NCBI GenBank assembly: GCA_963682055.1
Contig: OY821741.1
Location: 2,797,501-2,861,500 of the forward strand
Origin: Primula veris
Taxonomy: Eukaryota; Streptophyta; Magnoliopsida; Ericales; Primulaceae
DNA length: 64,000 nt
Direction: 5' to 3'
Shown here: positions 44,335 to 57,390 of the stretch, piece after piece
Layout: every line of letters begins with the position of its first letter
Numbering within the stretch: position 1 is the first letter of the stretch
The notes under the pieces: model-generated
What the model saw: only the letters and a program-made list of their open reading frames with translations
Database searches by the model: none
Told to the model about the DNA's origin: nothing
Program-made: the position numbers and the translations under genes

Positions 44335-44695
44335 TTCCAATGGTTGCTGACAAATAGGGGGAGTGAAGTTTATGCTGTTGTTTTATGTTTTGTTTCATTT
44401 TGATGTTTTCAAGACTTTAATCTGTTTTTCAATTCTGCTGTATTAAGACAAGTTTATGCCTGTTTGGCTTTAATCATTCTGCAATTTCCTTCTGCAAATA
44501 TCTTGATATCTTGTTGAAGTGTGAATGCCTTTAAACTTGAAACAGGTCAACAGGTCTGAAAACTAATTGTGTGCACATACATTGTGCTTATATATTTTGC
44601 CTGCAATTCTAACATACAGGGGGAGCTTACTGATATGGAATTTGCAGGTGGTTGGGATGATTTATAAACTTTATTGATTTGTCAAAACCAATGAC

Positions 44696-44707
44696 AAAGG
44701 GGGAGAT
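44696..44707 (+). other. Polypurine tract of the Sirevirus-like element
   Basis: AAAGGGGGAGAT directly before the 3' LTR, the priming site for plus-strand synthesis. Confidence 0.9.
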
Positions 44708-45969
44708 TGTTAGGACCAGATTTCTGGTTTAAATATTGTTAATTGTCTATTGGTTTTTTACTAAATAAATCCTAACTGTTATTAATAACTAAGACAGGAT
44801 TGACAGGTTCCAAGTACCAGTTGCAACCTCAGTTACAACCTACTAAGTCAGTAGTATTAGGTTTCAAGTACTGGTTGCAACCTAAGTTACAACCTGTTGT
44901 GACAGGTTTCAAGTACCAGTTGCAACCTCAGTTGCAACCACAGTTCAACCTGCTGTTAAAACAGAATTCTGTCTTGTTTCATTTTTCTACATTACTACTT
45001 GTTTAATGCTAATCATTTGTTTTAAAGAATGTAGGATATATTCTCATAAGGTCTTAAACGTGTATATGTGTTTATTGAGAATATAAATGTGTTAAGGAAA
45101 GATGTTTATAAAAGATATAAAGAGATTAGTTTATAAGGTTATGTTTCCTTTTAATTTATATATCTCTATTCTTATGCTTGTCCTTATCACTTGATTCAAT
45201 CTTTTGATTCTTATAATATTCAGTAAAGATTTGTTTAAAGATTGATTGATATGTGGAGTTAAATGTTTCATATGTTTATGAAAAGATATTATCTTTAAGA
45301 GATCATATCTTTATATGTTTCCTTTCAAAGGAAAAGATTAACTCCTACTTTCAAGTGTGTTACTAAACAGGTATTAATCAAAGATGATTAGAGTCAATCC
45401 ATGCTGAAGAATCTCGTGATACTTGGAGAGATTGAAGCTAATCAACCAAGTCAAAAGCAATCAAAAGATATTGAAGATACAAGATTGTTTTTACTTGTTT
45501 ATATACTTAGTAACTTAAGCTTGTAAAAGTGTGTGTTCTAAATTATAAAGAACTTATTTTCTAGAGAGAATACACGTGAGCTTTAAAAAGAAAAACAATG
45601 GTGGGATGCCATTGATTTATAAGTGATAGTTATAGAGTAGGAGCAATATAGTGATAGGCAGAAAAACATAGAGGGAGTCTAAGTTTTTCATTAAGACTTG
45701 AGTCATATATTGTAAGCTTTTTATAATATCATAATCTGGGTAAGTGCCCCGGAGACGTAGCCTAGTTAGGTGAACTCCGTTGTTAAATGTGCGTGTGAAT
45801 TATTTCCAAGTACATTTAATTTTAAAACAGTTTTGTCCATTAATACACTTGGTTCCAACTGCAGTTCCAACCTCACTTGGAACCTTATACACTTGGTTCA
45901 AACTGCAGTTCCAACCCCACTTGGAACCTTACTGCAAAACTGCATCTAGAACAACGGATAGAAATTTCA
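44708..45969 (+). repeat. 3' LTR of the Sirevirus-like element (1262 bp)
   Basis: No difference from the 5' LTR was found on line-by-line reading. Every landmark lies exactly 8940 bp further on. Confidence 0.9.
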
Positions 45970-47922
45970 ATAGGATCAGAAATGAGTGGATATAGAATAA
46001 TAGAGGTAAGAAAAGGACATGTTGTTGACTTTTTGAACCGTTTACTAGTTCTCTTGAACCCTTTTTGAACCTTTTAGTTTTTTTCTTTAAGTTATGGGCC
46101 TTATTCTTTGGAAAATGCTGTGAAATTGTTAAATTGGAGCTGGTCCAATTTGTGATCTATTTAATATGAGCCATTCTACTTATATATTATCATTTCTTTC
46201 AGGACATTTACCGTATGTGCTTTCTGTAACACTTTTTTTTTCTTTTTTTGAAAAGTTTGTAACGCTTCTCTTGCAAAGAGAAATTATATATAACCATACA
46301 TTTTTCACTTGCAAAGAGAAATTACAACTAACACACAAGTTACTAGTTAAACGGATCATATTTGCAGAAGCCAGGAAGCCAATAATACCTCCATTCCCGT
46401 ACAGGATAAAGAAAAGCAACCTCGAAAACATAGAGAAATGAAACTAATGTTGGTCAATTGCAATAAGATATAGAGGAAAAGCAGTATTGACCAGTGTAAT
46501 GAAAACTAGGAGATTTCAATAATTTTCGCTGATGGGAAAAAAATATTCTTAAAAGAATATTTTGCTCCTGAATATTAACTGTTGTTTTGCTCCTGCCTGA
46601 TATTAGGGCTGAGGCTAAAGAGCTTCTTCTACAATTTCGTGACAGTAAATTACGATAATTTATACTGTATAATTTACCACCATTAAGATGTTGCCTCTGA
46701 AACTCTTAAATTAAAAGTATCCCAGTATAGTGATTAGTGTATTACAAAAGTGACGCGTTTTTTTTTAAAGTAATCTGGTTTTAAATTTTAATCAGTCCCT
46801 GTGTCGTAAGTTATTGTTTCTTAAGTTCTTAACGTACTCTTAAACTCAAGCATTAGATGCAAATCCAAAAAAACATATTATGAACAATTTATCTGACAAA
46901 TAGATATAGCCAACAATCCGAGATCCTTTAGATAAAATATCAGAATCTTGCCTCAATCCAAGTTAACATAATCACCAGGTCATGCCCGACTTTGCTATTG
47001 ATGAACTGCTAAATATATTACATTTAGTAAACACACAACTACACACAGGAAAGTTAATGTTTAGATTCTGGACTTATCAGAGAAAACTCGATTTTTGTGT
47101 AATTTTTTAGTCATTGGTATATATCGATATAGCATCTTCGACATATATCATTGATCAGTTTCTTGTGCCATGGGTACTCTTTATTACTTAATTCATTTGT
47201 ATTATTTCCAAATTCTAAACATTGTTTAAAACCAATTTAGAATTCTTATAAATGCCTTTTAACACCAAGACAGCTGCTTTAAGTTGTGGTGTTTCATGTT
47301 AGGGATTGAGTTGTGTCAAAACAAAGTCACTAAAACATCTATCTGGTTCAGTATAATATGATCACTGGTTTTCTTAGAGAACCTTGCAAGTCAAGGTTTG
47401 TGGTTTTAGAAATTTATGTTGCTAAGGCTTTTGCTTATACACATGTACACGAGGATTAGTTGATCTTAAGTTGAAATTTTGGTATAAACTCATTATGATC
47501 CTTGTAGCAATTTACTTGATGATGTTATAATGAGTATATCTCATGATTTTAGCAATCTAGATTATCATAGTGGCAGAACGAGGATTTGATTATGGATGAG
47601 GCGGAATTACTTGTTTATGATATTTTTTTGAAATTATATTGGGGCTGAAATGCTATATATAACAGTCAATTTTTCAGTAAAATACATGGAAAAAGTTCGG
47701 ATTTTTCTCATCATGGGTTCTTATGGTACCTAGCTAGTTCTTCCTCTTGGGCTATTAAACTTAGAATGGTTACTTTCAAAAAAATAAAAAATAAGAATGG
47801 TTCATTAAAAGTGTTTTCCGTTTTCGTAAAGAATTCTAGCTTTACATGATATTATAAATTTGGCGAGCTTATATGTAAATGTTTGTCTAAGTAAGAAGTT
47901 TTTTGTAATTACGGAAATGCAG
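45970..47922. other. Intergenic DNA between NLP-A and the PB1 remnant (unit 2, after the insertion)
   Basis: Matches 19211-21164 and 62532 onward. No supported gene. As in unit 1, the near-palindrome near 46545 is imperfect. Confidence 0.6.
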
Positions 47923-48276
47923 ATTCTGGTCAAACTTTTTCTACTGATTCCGGCCAAACTGCTTCTACCGTAATAGAACCTCGTGGCTTAGCTCTAACAG
48001 CGGCGAATGAAACTCTTGTGACAATAAAGGCAAAATATGGAAATGTTTTTTATTGAATTTCCGCTAACTGCTTCGTCGGGGCAAGATTTGTTCAATCTGA
48101 AAGTATGGGTGAGGCTGAAATTAAATTCAAGAAACTACACTATTCAATATCGAGATAAAGATGATGACTTGATCTCAGTATTTTTCCATGATGACCTGCA
48201 TGATTTCATATCTAGCTCAACATCATTGGGAAAGAAAACTTTATTAATGTTTATTGAAAAAAAAATAGTATTTTGA
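47923..48276 (+). pseudogene. Orphan NLP PB1 exon, frameshifted (unit 2)
   Basis: Same sequence and same frame break as 21165-21518: KAKYGNVFY then stop, continuing as IEFPLTASSG in the next frame. It is inherited with the unit. Confidence 0.75.
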
Positions 48277-48925
48277 GTTATTTATTTTCCCGAGCTCCCT
48301 CTTAGTGGCTCTGTAATGCCACATGTAAACACCTTAAAAATGTCCTCACTTATTTATTTTTGGGTCACACGCTTTCGTGTGTTTATCACAACCTCTTTCA
48401 CAATGAAATGAATCGCGTGTTTAGGCGTATCGAGTGCTAAGTATCGTCCAAGATTTTAAATTTGGCAATAACACAAATCACTTAACTTAATTTCCCAGAA
48501 TTAGCTTTGTCGTTTGCATTTTGTGGGAGAGGATTCGTTCCGGACCATTTTTTGCGTTTTTAATTTTATGGAGAAACTTGCTGTTTGGTCTATAATGAGC
48601 AAGAGAGATCAAAGTTTAGGCGTATCATAATTGAAATCCGAAGTTCCATATTTACTTATAATGAAATCTGACATTCCATATTGTACTAAAACAGTTTGAC
48701 AATTTACACAAATGAGAGGTTTGATCAGGTAAAATTGGATGATATGGCGCATTTTATAATCAATAGTAGCAATTGATAAAAAACTTCTAAAAGTGTGGTT
48801 GATACTAAACTTTGTTGTTTTCGTTGTTTTATTTTATCCACTTATGCATATCGAGTGCTACCTTTTGTAAAAGATTGATGCAATTTTAAATGGTGCAAAA
48901 GTCAACTTATAATCAAATTATGCTA

Positions 48926-49170
48926 CTCGCTCCGTTCCCAATTAATTGTTTACTACGAAACTATGTGTAATTTTGACCGATCAATAACTTGTATCAAAAT
49001 TATCGGAATGAAAATTTTCAAAAGTTAATCATATAGTTCAAACATTAAATTATATGATTTAGTTTTGAAAACTTTTCATTTCGACAATTTTGATACATGT
49101 TATAATCCGATCAAAATTGCACGTACTTTCGTAAATGACAATTAATTGGGAACGGAGAGAGCAGAGAGAG
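48926..49170. mobile_element. Stowaway-type MITE (unit 2)
   Basis: Copy of 22168-22412 with the same TA flanks and CTCCGTTCCCAATTAATTG ends. It differs by single bases. Confidence 0.8.
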
Positions 49171-49543
49171 TAGTATGTTTTAGTTTTTTTACCGAGTGTA
49201 AATAAATAATCTCTCGGTTAAGATTATCTCGCGGTGGCGATAGACATCACTCCTAAGGAACACTGCTATTGCATTGCAGAGGCATCGCTAACATAATAAC
49301 TGATAAGCACCTTTATAATAGATCGACCTTAATTTAAGGCTTTAATCGGTTTTACAACCTTTTACTCAAATGTAGGGGAATATAGCCACAATATGAACAT
49401 GCCAATCTCATCTCTAGGAAAGAAGTGATGTAAACATTTACATTACCACGAAAATTGAACACGAAAACATAAACAATCGGTGTCAAGTTTCAGCAGAAAA
49501 CACATGACCAACATAATTAAGACAATAGGTGAAACAATGATGC

Positions 49544-51679
49544 TCACTCAGGTTTAGGCAAGACAAATACCAGCAAAGTATAATTATCCTCTTCTATCGA
49601 GCTAGAAATATACATATCTAAATCATCATCGCATACTAACATGATAAGGTCGTCTTCGTCATCTCGATATTCAAGATCATAAGTTCCAATTTCAATTCCC
49701 AGCCTCTGAGACACTTGGTGATTCAACTCATCAATCCCCGAACAAGTTGAGAGCTGAAATTTTAGAAAACTACCTTTATAATTAGTTTTTACTGTCACAC
49801 GATGTTCACTTTGGATGGTGGTAGCAGAAGCAGTTGAAATACCTTGGAAAGATGTTTCTACCCCGATCATCGGATTATTACTTTCTCCCATCGATTCTCC
49901 TTGTTTCACTCTGTTGACACCAATTATTTGGACAGATAAACTATCTCGTAGTTCTACTCCATGAGCTGTTTTAAATGTTCGGAAGTTCTTTCTCATGACA
50001 TCGAATGTAGGACCAACCGCTTCCCTCAAATCCCTTTCTTTGCCATTACTCGAGTTTAGAAAAAACTCTAAAACATATGCTTGATCTCCGGTCTTATTAG
50101 ACTTCAGGCAGATTGCAAAAGAAGCAGAGACTTCATAATAACGGGCAAAGTGAGCTAACGGATACTCAGTTATGCTGAATTTAGAAACATCTTCACAGTA
50201 CACCAAATCAGAAGATGACTTTGCTGCCTTGCCAACAACCCCTTCACCTTCTTGCAGACAATAATAATATTCAATATCTAAAAACGGATGCTTTGTATCA
50301 GTCCAGTTTGTTACATAGTTAGTATTTTCATTAGCACATCTTGTGCAAACAGATAGAGAATTGCAATTTCTGCATAACATCCAAATCTGGGCAAAAGCAC
50401 AATAACCTCTTTTCAATACATCTTGAATCACCCCCTTGATCTCGAACACAGCTCTGGTGAGAGAAAATTTCTCTGAATCATACTTGAAAATACAAATGTT
50501 TTAAATTAATTTCAGCACCACTGAATTGAAAAATACAAAAGGATCAGATTTAACAGTATGAAGTCGAACAGTGTACTTAAAATACATCACTTACCTGGCC
50601 ACATAGACCAACACAAGGATTCAAAAGAGGTAGGCTGTTCATCTGTACAGAATATGAGATGATAGTTTAATGATGGGTAGAACTATATAAACAGCTAAAG
50701 TCATTTGTAGTCATGCTGTCATGCCTAATCGAAACTTGTAAAAATATCCAATATAACCAAACAAGGAATCGTGCTACAATTTTACAACTTGATTTGGCTA
50801 AAAACTATCTCCTCCAACTTCAAACATGGAAAGAAGTTTATAAAATGTAGGGTGTATCACCTTTTGAAAAATGGTTTACTGCATGTTTATTTTTAAGTCT
50901 CTTCCTCGAGAATCTCTTGTTTGGTTGTAGGGTTCTTAGAAGCATTTACGTTTTATAAGTTATAAACTCTTAAGGTTCATGTGATTAAATAATGTTACTT
51001 GAGCCTTTTTATTTTCTCTAGATTAGTATAAATAAGTGTTAGTTTTTCATTTGTAAAAAAACACCAAAATAAAGAGAGAGTATAATAAATAAACCAACTC
51101 GCTCCATGTTTTTAACATTGAATATATATAAGTCGTTAAAAAATAATATAATTTTTAAGCTCAATGAAAAGTCTCTCCATTTTATATTGGATAATAAGGT
51201 ACAAACCAGCCAAAGGAATCCAGGCTCATGTTTGAATAAAAGCTCAATTACGCCAACAAAACTCCCGGAAGAATTACGCCAGGGAACGACAAAAGAAGAA
51301 CTGATATTGCAAGACAGGGCCATATCCCGTTGGGGACACTCTTCAACAGAGTAATATGAAACGTTTGGAGTAAGCTCGGTCATCTTATTCCGAAACACAC
51401 GACTAACTGCCCCGTCTCTTCCATCTCCATTGACAATTAGATCATGAGTCATGATACGGAAGCGACAACGACCTCCAGTACTACTAGAATTCATGATATC
51501 GTTACAGAGGACAAAAGGTTGGTTTCTAGTAGTAAGTAGGAAACACCTCTCATCAACAACACTACTATTGACAGCGGGTACTATTTCTTCAGCTTTCCAA
51601 AACTGAACTATACCCTTTGAAGATGACAAATTTAGAGCTTCGATGTATCCAACTGTCTTGTCTGGAACACGATGATGTC
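49544..51679 (-). CDS. NLP-B, NLP-like protein with GAF-like region and PB1 but no RWP-RK (unit 2)
   Basis: Exons 51207-51679, 50595-50642 and 49544-50482. The reading frames give the same protein as the unit 1 copy, with no differences seen in the coding parts. It also lacks a first exon, because the foreign segment begins at about 51834. That the open frames and splice sites are kept in both copies fits either very recent duplication or constraint; the sequence alone cannot tell these apart. Confidence 0.75.
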
Positions 51680-51955
51680 CTGTTGTATCGAAAATCAATA
51701 ATTAAGAAAATCAATAATTAAAAGAACAAGAGCCGAAAGTAAATAAACAATTTTATTTCACTGAAAGTAATATAACTCGATTACAAGATTCCGACTCAAT
51801 TGAAAGTAAATAACAGAAACTTTCGGACATGACAACAATAAGCACAACAAGAGGGACTGCTTTACTTATACTGACTCTGATTTATTTATTTTAATACATA
51901 ATTGGTCATACATATATTACACGTATAATGACAAATCCTCACATAACTAATACTT

Positions 51956-52507
51956 TCATACTTGTTTTTGCCATTCCACAAGCACAACGATGGCTTCTTG
52001 GTCCTCTTGGGGGATTCTTAAATCAACCAATTCAATCTCTACTTGAGAATGCTCTTCTTCATCCGGTTCTTCCGTTTGATGCAAAATTATGCAAATAAAA
52101 GGTTGTAAGGATTTAAGAGTACGATACAGCCGAATGAGAGCATGTTTGATGTAACTTACGATCAAATTGAGCCATGGAGAAATGAGTAGAACCAAAATGT
52201 AAACAGGAAAGAAGCTTGATGGTGAAAAAAAAAGCGAACATAGCAGTAATAGTGTAAACGGATACGAAAAATCCCCGGGTTTGAAGTGGACTGAGTTGGG
52301 TATTTCGACACTAATCTTGGCGGAAACGAGGAGGCAAAACATTAGCAAAATGGTTGCAAGAACAAGGAACAAGATTGGACTGTTGAGGAAATATTGAGTT
52401 CCGTTAAAGAGGTTTTGCTTGTTATCTTCGATGAAATGAGAGTGCATTAAGAAAAGGCTACAGAGAGGTGGGAGAAGAAGCCTTAAATCTGCATTGAAAT
52501 ACACCAT
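51956..52507 (-). CDS. 183-aa membrane protein, function unknown (unit 2)
   Basis: Reads the same protein as 25198-25749: three hydrophobic stretches and an acidic tail with EEPDEEEHSQVEIELV. The TATA box (TATATA at 52554-52559) is kept. The family is not recognised. Confidence 0.55.
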   Translation of the reverse strand: MVYFNADLRLLLPPLCSLFLMHSHFIEDNKQNLFNGTQYFLNSPILFLVLATILLMFCLLVSAKISVEIPNSVHFKPGDFSYPFTLLLLCSLFFSPSSFFPVYILVLLISPWLNLIVSYIKHALIRLYRTLKSLQPFICIILHQTEEPDEEEHSQVEIELVDLRIPQEDQEAIVVLVEWQKQV

Positions 52508-53170
52508 CTTAGAGTAATGAGAGAGTTTACAAAAATGGGATTATGGCTATCATTATATAGAGACTAGAAGGAGTGTGAAAAAGCAAAAGAAACTTGTATA
52601 TAATTTTATTGACTACAAGTTTGAAGCAAAAGAAACTTGTATGTTTTGCTACAAGTTTGAACCTCTACCACTTAAGGATTATTAGAAGTTCAGATGGTTC
52701 AAAGGTTCATTATTCATATAGGGTGAAATACAAACAAGATGTATTCAGGTTTTGACAACAACTTGTCATTATCAATATTAGAAAATGTTAAAGAAGTCAA
52801 AGGTCTATGTTATAATCTTCAGAACCTCATAAACTTTGGGAATCTTTTGCTTCTTTATACTAAATCAAACGAGATGATAAATCAATATGAAAAAAACTCA
52901 GCCTAAGAGGTAAATTATAATAAAAGATTTATTTATTGTTTTAAAAGTGTTACTAATATGCAATGCAAATCTCTTGAAGAGAGGACATGTATTACTTTAA
53001 AAAAAACTCATTTGTTTATTTGGGTTGTAACTTGAATAAAAGATGCCAATAATCTTATTGACTCTTTTGTATGTTTTGCTATTAGTTTGAACCTCTCCAC
53101 TTAAGGATTATTAGAAGTTCAGAAGGTTCAAAGGTTCATTATTTATATAGGGTTTATGTCATATATTTTT

Positions 53171-53596
53171 AGGCATGTTTTTCAGTCCATTCCTATTTAT
53201 ACTCTTACAACAATGCAAGCTTCTAAGATGATCCTTAGTGATGTTCAAAGAGTTTTTGCTAATTTTTTATGGGGATAAGATGGTGGAAAAAAAAAATTAT
53301 ATCGGGTTTTTTGGGCTAAAATTACTTATCCTATTGACTTACAAAACATCACAAATGCCTTTGCAATAAAACTATGGCGGAAATTTAGAAATCAAAATTC
53401 ATTATAGGCAAAATTTATGAAAAGTAAATACCGTAAAAAAAGGTGCATCCATATATGGTTAAAATGGCAATTACAAATGGAACTTGGAACAAAATGCTTG
53501 AGATTAGAGGTTGGCTGAAACAAAAATCTTGTGGCAAGCTGGTAGAGGAAATTTTGATATTAGTTGGGACAACTGGAGTGGTGAAGGTCCTATAAA
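53171..53596 (+). pseudogene. LINE ORF2 C-terminal remnant (unit 2)
   Basis: Copy of 26405-26830 with the same FANFLWG and stop positions. Confidence 0.65.
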
Positions 53597-53625
53597 CGAT
53601 GAGGGTATTGTTTTTCTATGATCCA

Positions 53626-54106
53626 GTTCTTTTTACCTGTCGTGATATTCGGATCATTAGAATCCAATCCCATAATCGTTTCTTCCACATCCTAAATTTG
53701 TGCAAGTGATTTCTCTCTAACTGCAACCGCTGTCTCTTTATCTGCAAGCTCTTTCTCTGTAGCTATTGCTCGCTGATACTTGATACATTGCACTTTGTTT
53801 GTCCCTATAAAAAGCGCTAAAATCCATTATGCTAGATGATGAATTAGAATTTTTAGAGCCCTCCGTCTTTGTGGATTTTCTACATTTTGGTCTATCTAAC
53901 TTATCTGAAAACGATACTTTTTCAACGGCATCATCATCAATATCAAACCGGTTGATTTTGATCCACCCGCTACATTAGTTTTTTTATTTTTTATTTTTTA
54001 TTTTGTCTTCTTCAATATGGGCGTGTTATTTTGGTTAATCTTTCAAAACGGTAAAACAACGATGATTTTTAAAAGATTTACCCATATCTTCGAAAAAACC
54101 GAGTTC
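53626..54106 (-). pseudogene. Fragment of a transposon-type Myb/NAM-associated gene (unit 2)
   Basis: Copy of 26860-27340, with the same VLKD.PK and RPKCRKSTK segments and the same stops. Confidence 0.45.
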
Positions 54107-54275
54107 CGTGCCATTATACTAAAAATTTGTAAAAAAATGATTTAATTAGTCTAAATAAACAGGTTGATAAGTTAAAAATTAATTTGTATTACTAATTAAA
54201 AAATTATGCAAAATATTTTATAAAATCATAACACATCGTGGTCGGCTCTTTCGTTTTTTGCCTTATTTCCTCGTG

Positions 54276-54447
54276 GTTAAAGCATACTTAGAGATTCGGG
54301 ATAAATCTATCCTGATCCTACGAGATCCCGAAAAAGTCGGGACCCGACTTTTCTCGGGTCTGGTCGAGATTTTTTTTTCACTTTCAAAAGTAATCGGATC
54401 GGGATACGGGTTGAATTTTTACGATCTCGAGACTAACCCACCCCTGA
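54276..54447. mobile_element. Putative hAT-type terminal fragment with hairpin (unit 2)
   Basis: Copy of 27510-27681, ending CCCACCCCTG. Confidence 0.35.
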
Positions 54448-54675
54448 CCGATCGCAACTTTCAAAATTAAAGATTACATGGTAAATTATTTATAAAGAAA
54501 TACTTAGTGTATTATATTATGAGTTGACAATAAATAAAACGCGTTTTCAGGAAAACACATGCAGTTTTCCAGCCCACTTTTCTTTTATGTATTTTATTTA
54601 AAAACTCATCATTTGTACAAATAGAGTTATTAGAATTAAAAAAGAAAAAGAGTAAGTAGATACACATAGGAAGCC

Positions 54676-57390
54676 ATGAAATCTTATAAAGAGATTGATG
54701 TGAATAAATTAATATTTCCAGATGAATTCAAGAGATATCTTATGAAGGAGAAGTATGTGTGTAAAACATATTTTGATGATTTGGAAACTTTGAATTTGGA
54801 ATTTGAGAATGGTGATGATTTCATTTTAGAGGGTAAGTTATAAGTCTCTTATATAATTTCTTTTACTTGTAGTTTCTCCTTTTTTTGTCCTTTTTTGTTT
54901 CGTTATTTGTTTCTTGTATGAGTATTATATTAATATCGACAATACGACTCTTTATTTGTCTATTGTTTTATATTTTAACAGAAATTGACTTCAATTACCG
55001 GGGGATCTGCCTCATTCAGTTTTGGAGAGCGGAAGAAGTAGTTGTAAATAGTGTTGGTGAGAAGGGATTTCTACTTACTATTCGCAACCAACCTTTTGTG
55101 GTCAGAGGATATCCCGTTGATGATAACCTTTTTTACTATCGGATAAAGATGCATGATGTCATCGTCAATGGTGATTCAGCGATTGGCCGTGTGTTTCGGA
55201 ATAAGAGGATGGAATTTACTCCAGATGTATCATATTACTCCGACGAAGAATACCCCCAACGGGATATAGCCCTATCTTGCCATATTAAATCATCTCTTGT
55301 TCTTCCGTGGCATGATTTGTCTGGGGGCGTTGTTGGCGCGATTGAGTTTGTTACAGATTATAATCATTTTGCAACCTTACACAATGTTCTGTCGAGTGCG
55401 CTGGTTTGTATCTTACCCTCGGATAAATTATGGACACACTTTTTATTTAGCATTAGGCATGATTAAATGAATTTAGTTGTTTAGTTTTATCCTTATATTT
55501 AACTATCATCTCATTTTCTCTACAGTGTAGAAACACACTATATTCGGATTGTTGTAAATCTCTACGTGGGCAAGTAAGTGACGACTTTAAGCATAGTACT
55601 GTTTGATTATGCAATATATGATTTATTTAATTTATCTTTTTGAAGTCTATTGATTAATTTGCAACATTTGTATCATCAAGTATGATTTGGAGAAGGATTC
55701 GCTCATTAGCGCTGTGTCCGAGATCAAGGAGGTGATTAGCGCTGTGTCCGAGATCAAGGAGGTGATTAGCCCTGTGTCCCAAACTTGGATGTTATGCAAA
55801 CACTGTAATTATTTGAGTGCTGCCAAAAGATATGCTGAAGTACTAGATGTGGGTTACCAAATTTTGTATTACCAAAGCTATTGTAAACTGCAAAAAGGTG
55901 AAGGAGTTGTTGGCAAGGTAGCAGAGTCGTCTCATAGTGTGGTGTATTGTGAAGACGTCTCTAAATTCAGCATTACTGAGTATCCATTAGCTCACGTAGC
56001 ACGCTTTTGTAAAATCTCGGCATCTTTTGCAATCTGCTTGAAGTCTAATCAGACTGGAGATCAAGTTTATGTTATTGAGTTTTTCCTACGCCCAGATTAT
56101 GTTAGAGGTAATAACTTCGGCGAAACACTTGTTCCTATGCTTAAAACAATGAGGCAGTGTTTCAAAACATTTAAGTTTGCATTTGGAGCAGAAATGGGAG
56201 ACAGTTTATCTGTCCAAGTAATTGATGCCAGTTTATCAGAAAGAATTGAAACCCTTGAAATTGGTGGGTTAGATCTAATGGATGATCATTTAGCAACTCC
56301 AGATTCAGTTAACAATGGGAAAGATGTAGTTAATACTACTGAACAAAGAGATCTTGAAACAACTTTATTTGATAAACAATGCAAAAGTTTTGCGGTTTCT
56401 CGTGATACAAAGGCAGACAATCTAGCTATTGGTGTATCAAATACGGTAGTTTTACAACAACCTGAACAAAGAGGCAATGTGGAAAATATGGTGAGTGACA
56501 TCGATGAAAGGAACATTCAAATAGATGCTCAAAATTATGCAGATAATCCAGGTAGAGATTTAGCAGGTGGTGTCATAAATGTTGTTCACATCGACGAAAC
56601 TGGTTTCAGCTCTTCAGAGGAATGTATGAGTACCCCATTAAATTTATCAAGCCGGAGAGGTGGAATTGACATTAGTCTAGAGGAACTAATGCAAGTTGCT
56701 GGTATGAAACGTGCTGATGCTGCCGGAAAGTTAGGCGGTTAGTATTTATTTTTCTAAAGGATAAATAACCAGAAACTCTCTTTTCCCAACTTATTCAACT
56801 TTTAATCCTATCAATTTTTTAAAAGTAAAACTCAAATAAGTTCAAAACAAAGGAGAAAACAAATATTGGCCTTTTACTAAATCTAGAGAAGCACTTGGTA
56901 TCAATCTCATTGTTTATCAACTATTACGAAAGTAAGAATGTCAATGTATTTTCTTATGATTGTTGTTCATTTTGCAGTGAGCATATCTACGTTGAGGCGT
57001 GCATGTACGCATCATGGTATCTCTAGGTGGCCACCTCGCAAGAGAAATATAGACAATCAGCCTTGTTCTAGTAATTCTACTTCAACTTGTAGAAGAAAAA
57101 CTCGGAAGCTCTCTGCTCCCGCTGTGCAGAACCAAAGTCCTGTGAAAATAAAAGCAAAATATAAAGATGTTTGCATTAAATTTGATATCTCAGCTTCTTC
57201 CGGGATTGACGTGCTTCATTACCAAGTGTCAAAGAGGCTAAAACTAGTGGCGGGAGATTACACTATCAAGTATCAAGATGAAGATAATGACTGGATCATA
57301 ATAGTATGCGACGATGACCTGCGTGACTACATTTCTAGCCCAACTTTACTGGGGAAAAATAATCTGATCATATCAGTTGAGCGCGTTTAG
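54676..57390 (+). CDS. NLP-C, complete NIN-like protein (unit 2)
   Basis: Exons 54676-54832, 54982-55403, 55526-55573, 55681-56737 and 56978-57390. They give the same 698-aa protein as unit 1, with GAF-like region, RWP-RK (signature GISRWPPRKR) and PB1. The 30-bp in-frame duplication in exon 4 is also present. No difference from unit 1 was seen in the open frames. Two complete copies suggest raised dosage if both are expressed. Confidence 0.85.

Larger units (their letters stand above)
35768..45969 (+). mobile_element. Sirevirus-like Ty1/copia retrotransposon, complete (10,202 bp)
   Basis: Two 1262-bp LTRs that appear identical, a PBS complementary to initiator Met tRNA, one uninterrupted gag-pol ORF, an extra 3' ORF and a PPT before the 3' LTR. 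The PBS and PPT types, large LTRs and extra ORF after pol place it with the Sirevirus/Maximus (SIRE) group (established features). The empty site is seen in units 1 and 3 (TTTAAAAGGATCAGAAATG). The left flank is AAAGG and the right flank ATAGG. It is recent, and inserted after the array formed or only in this unit. Confidence 0.9.
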
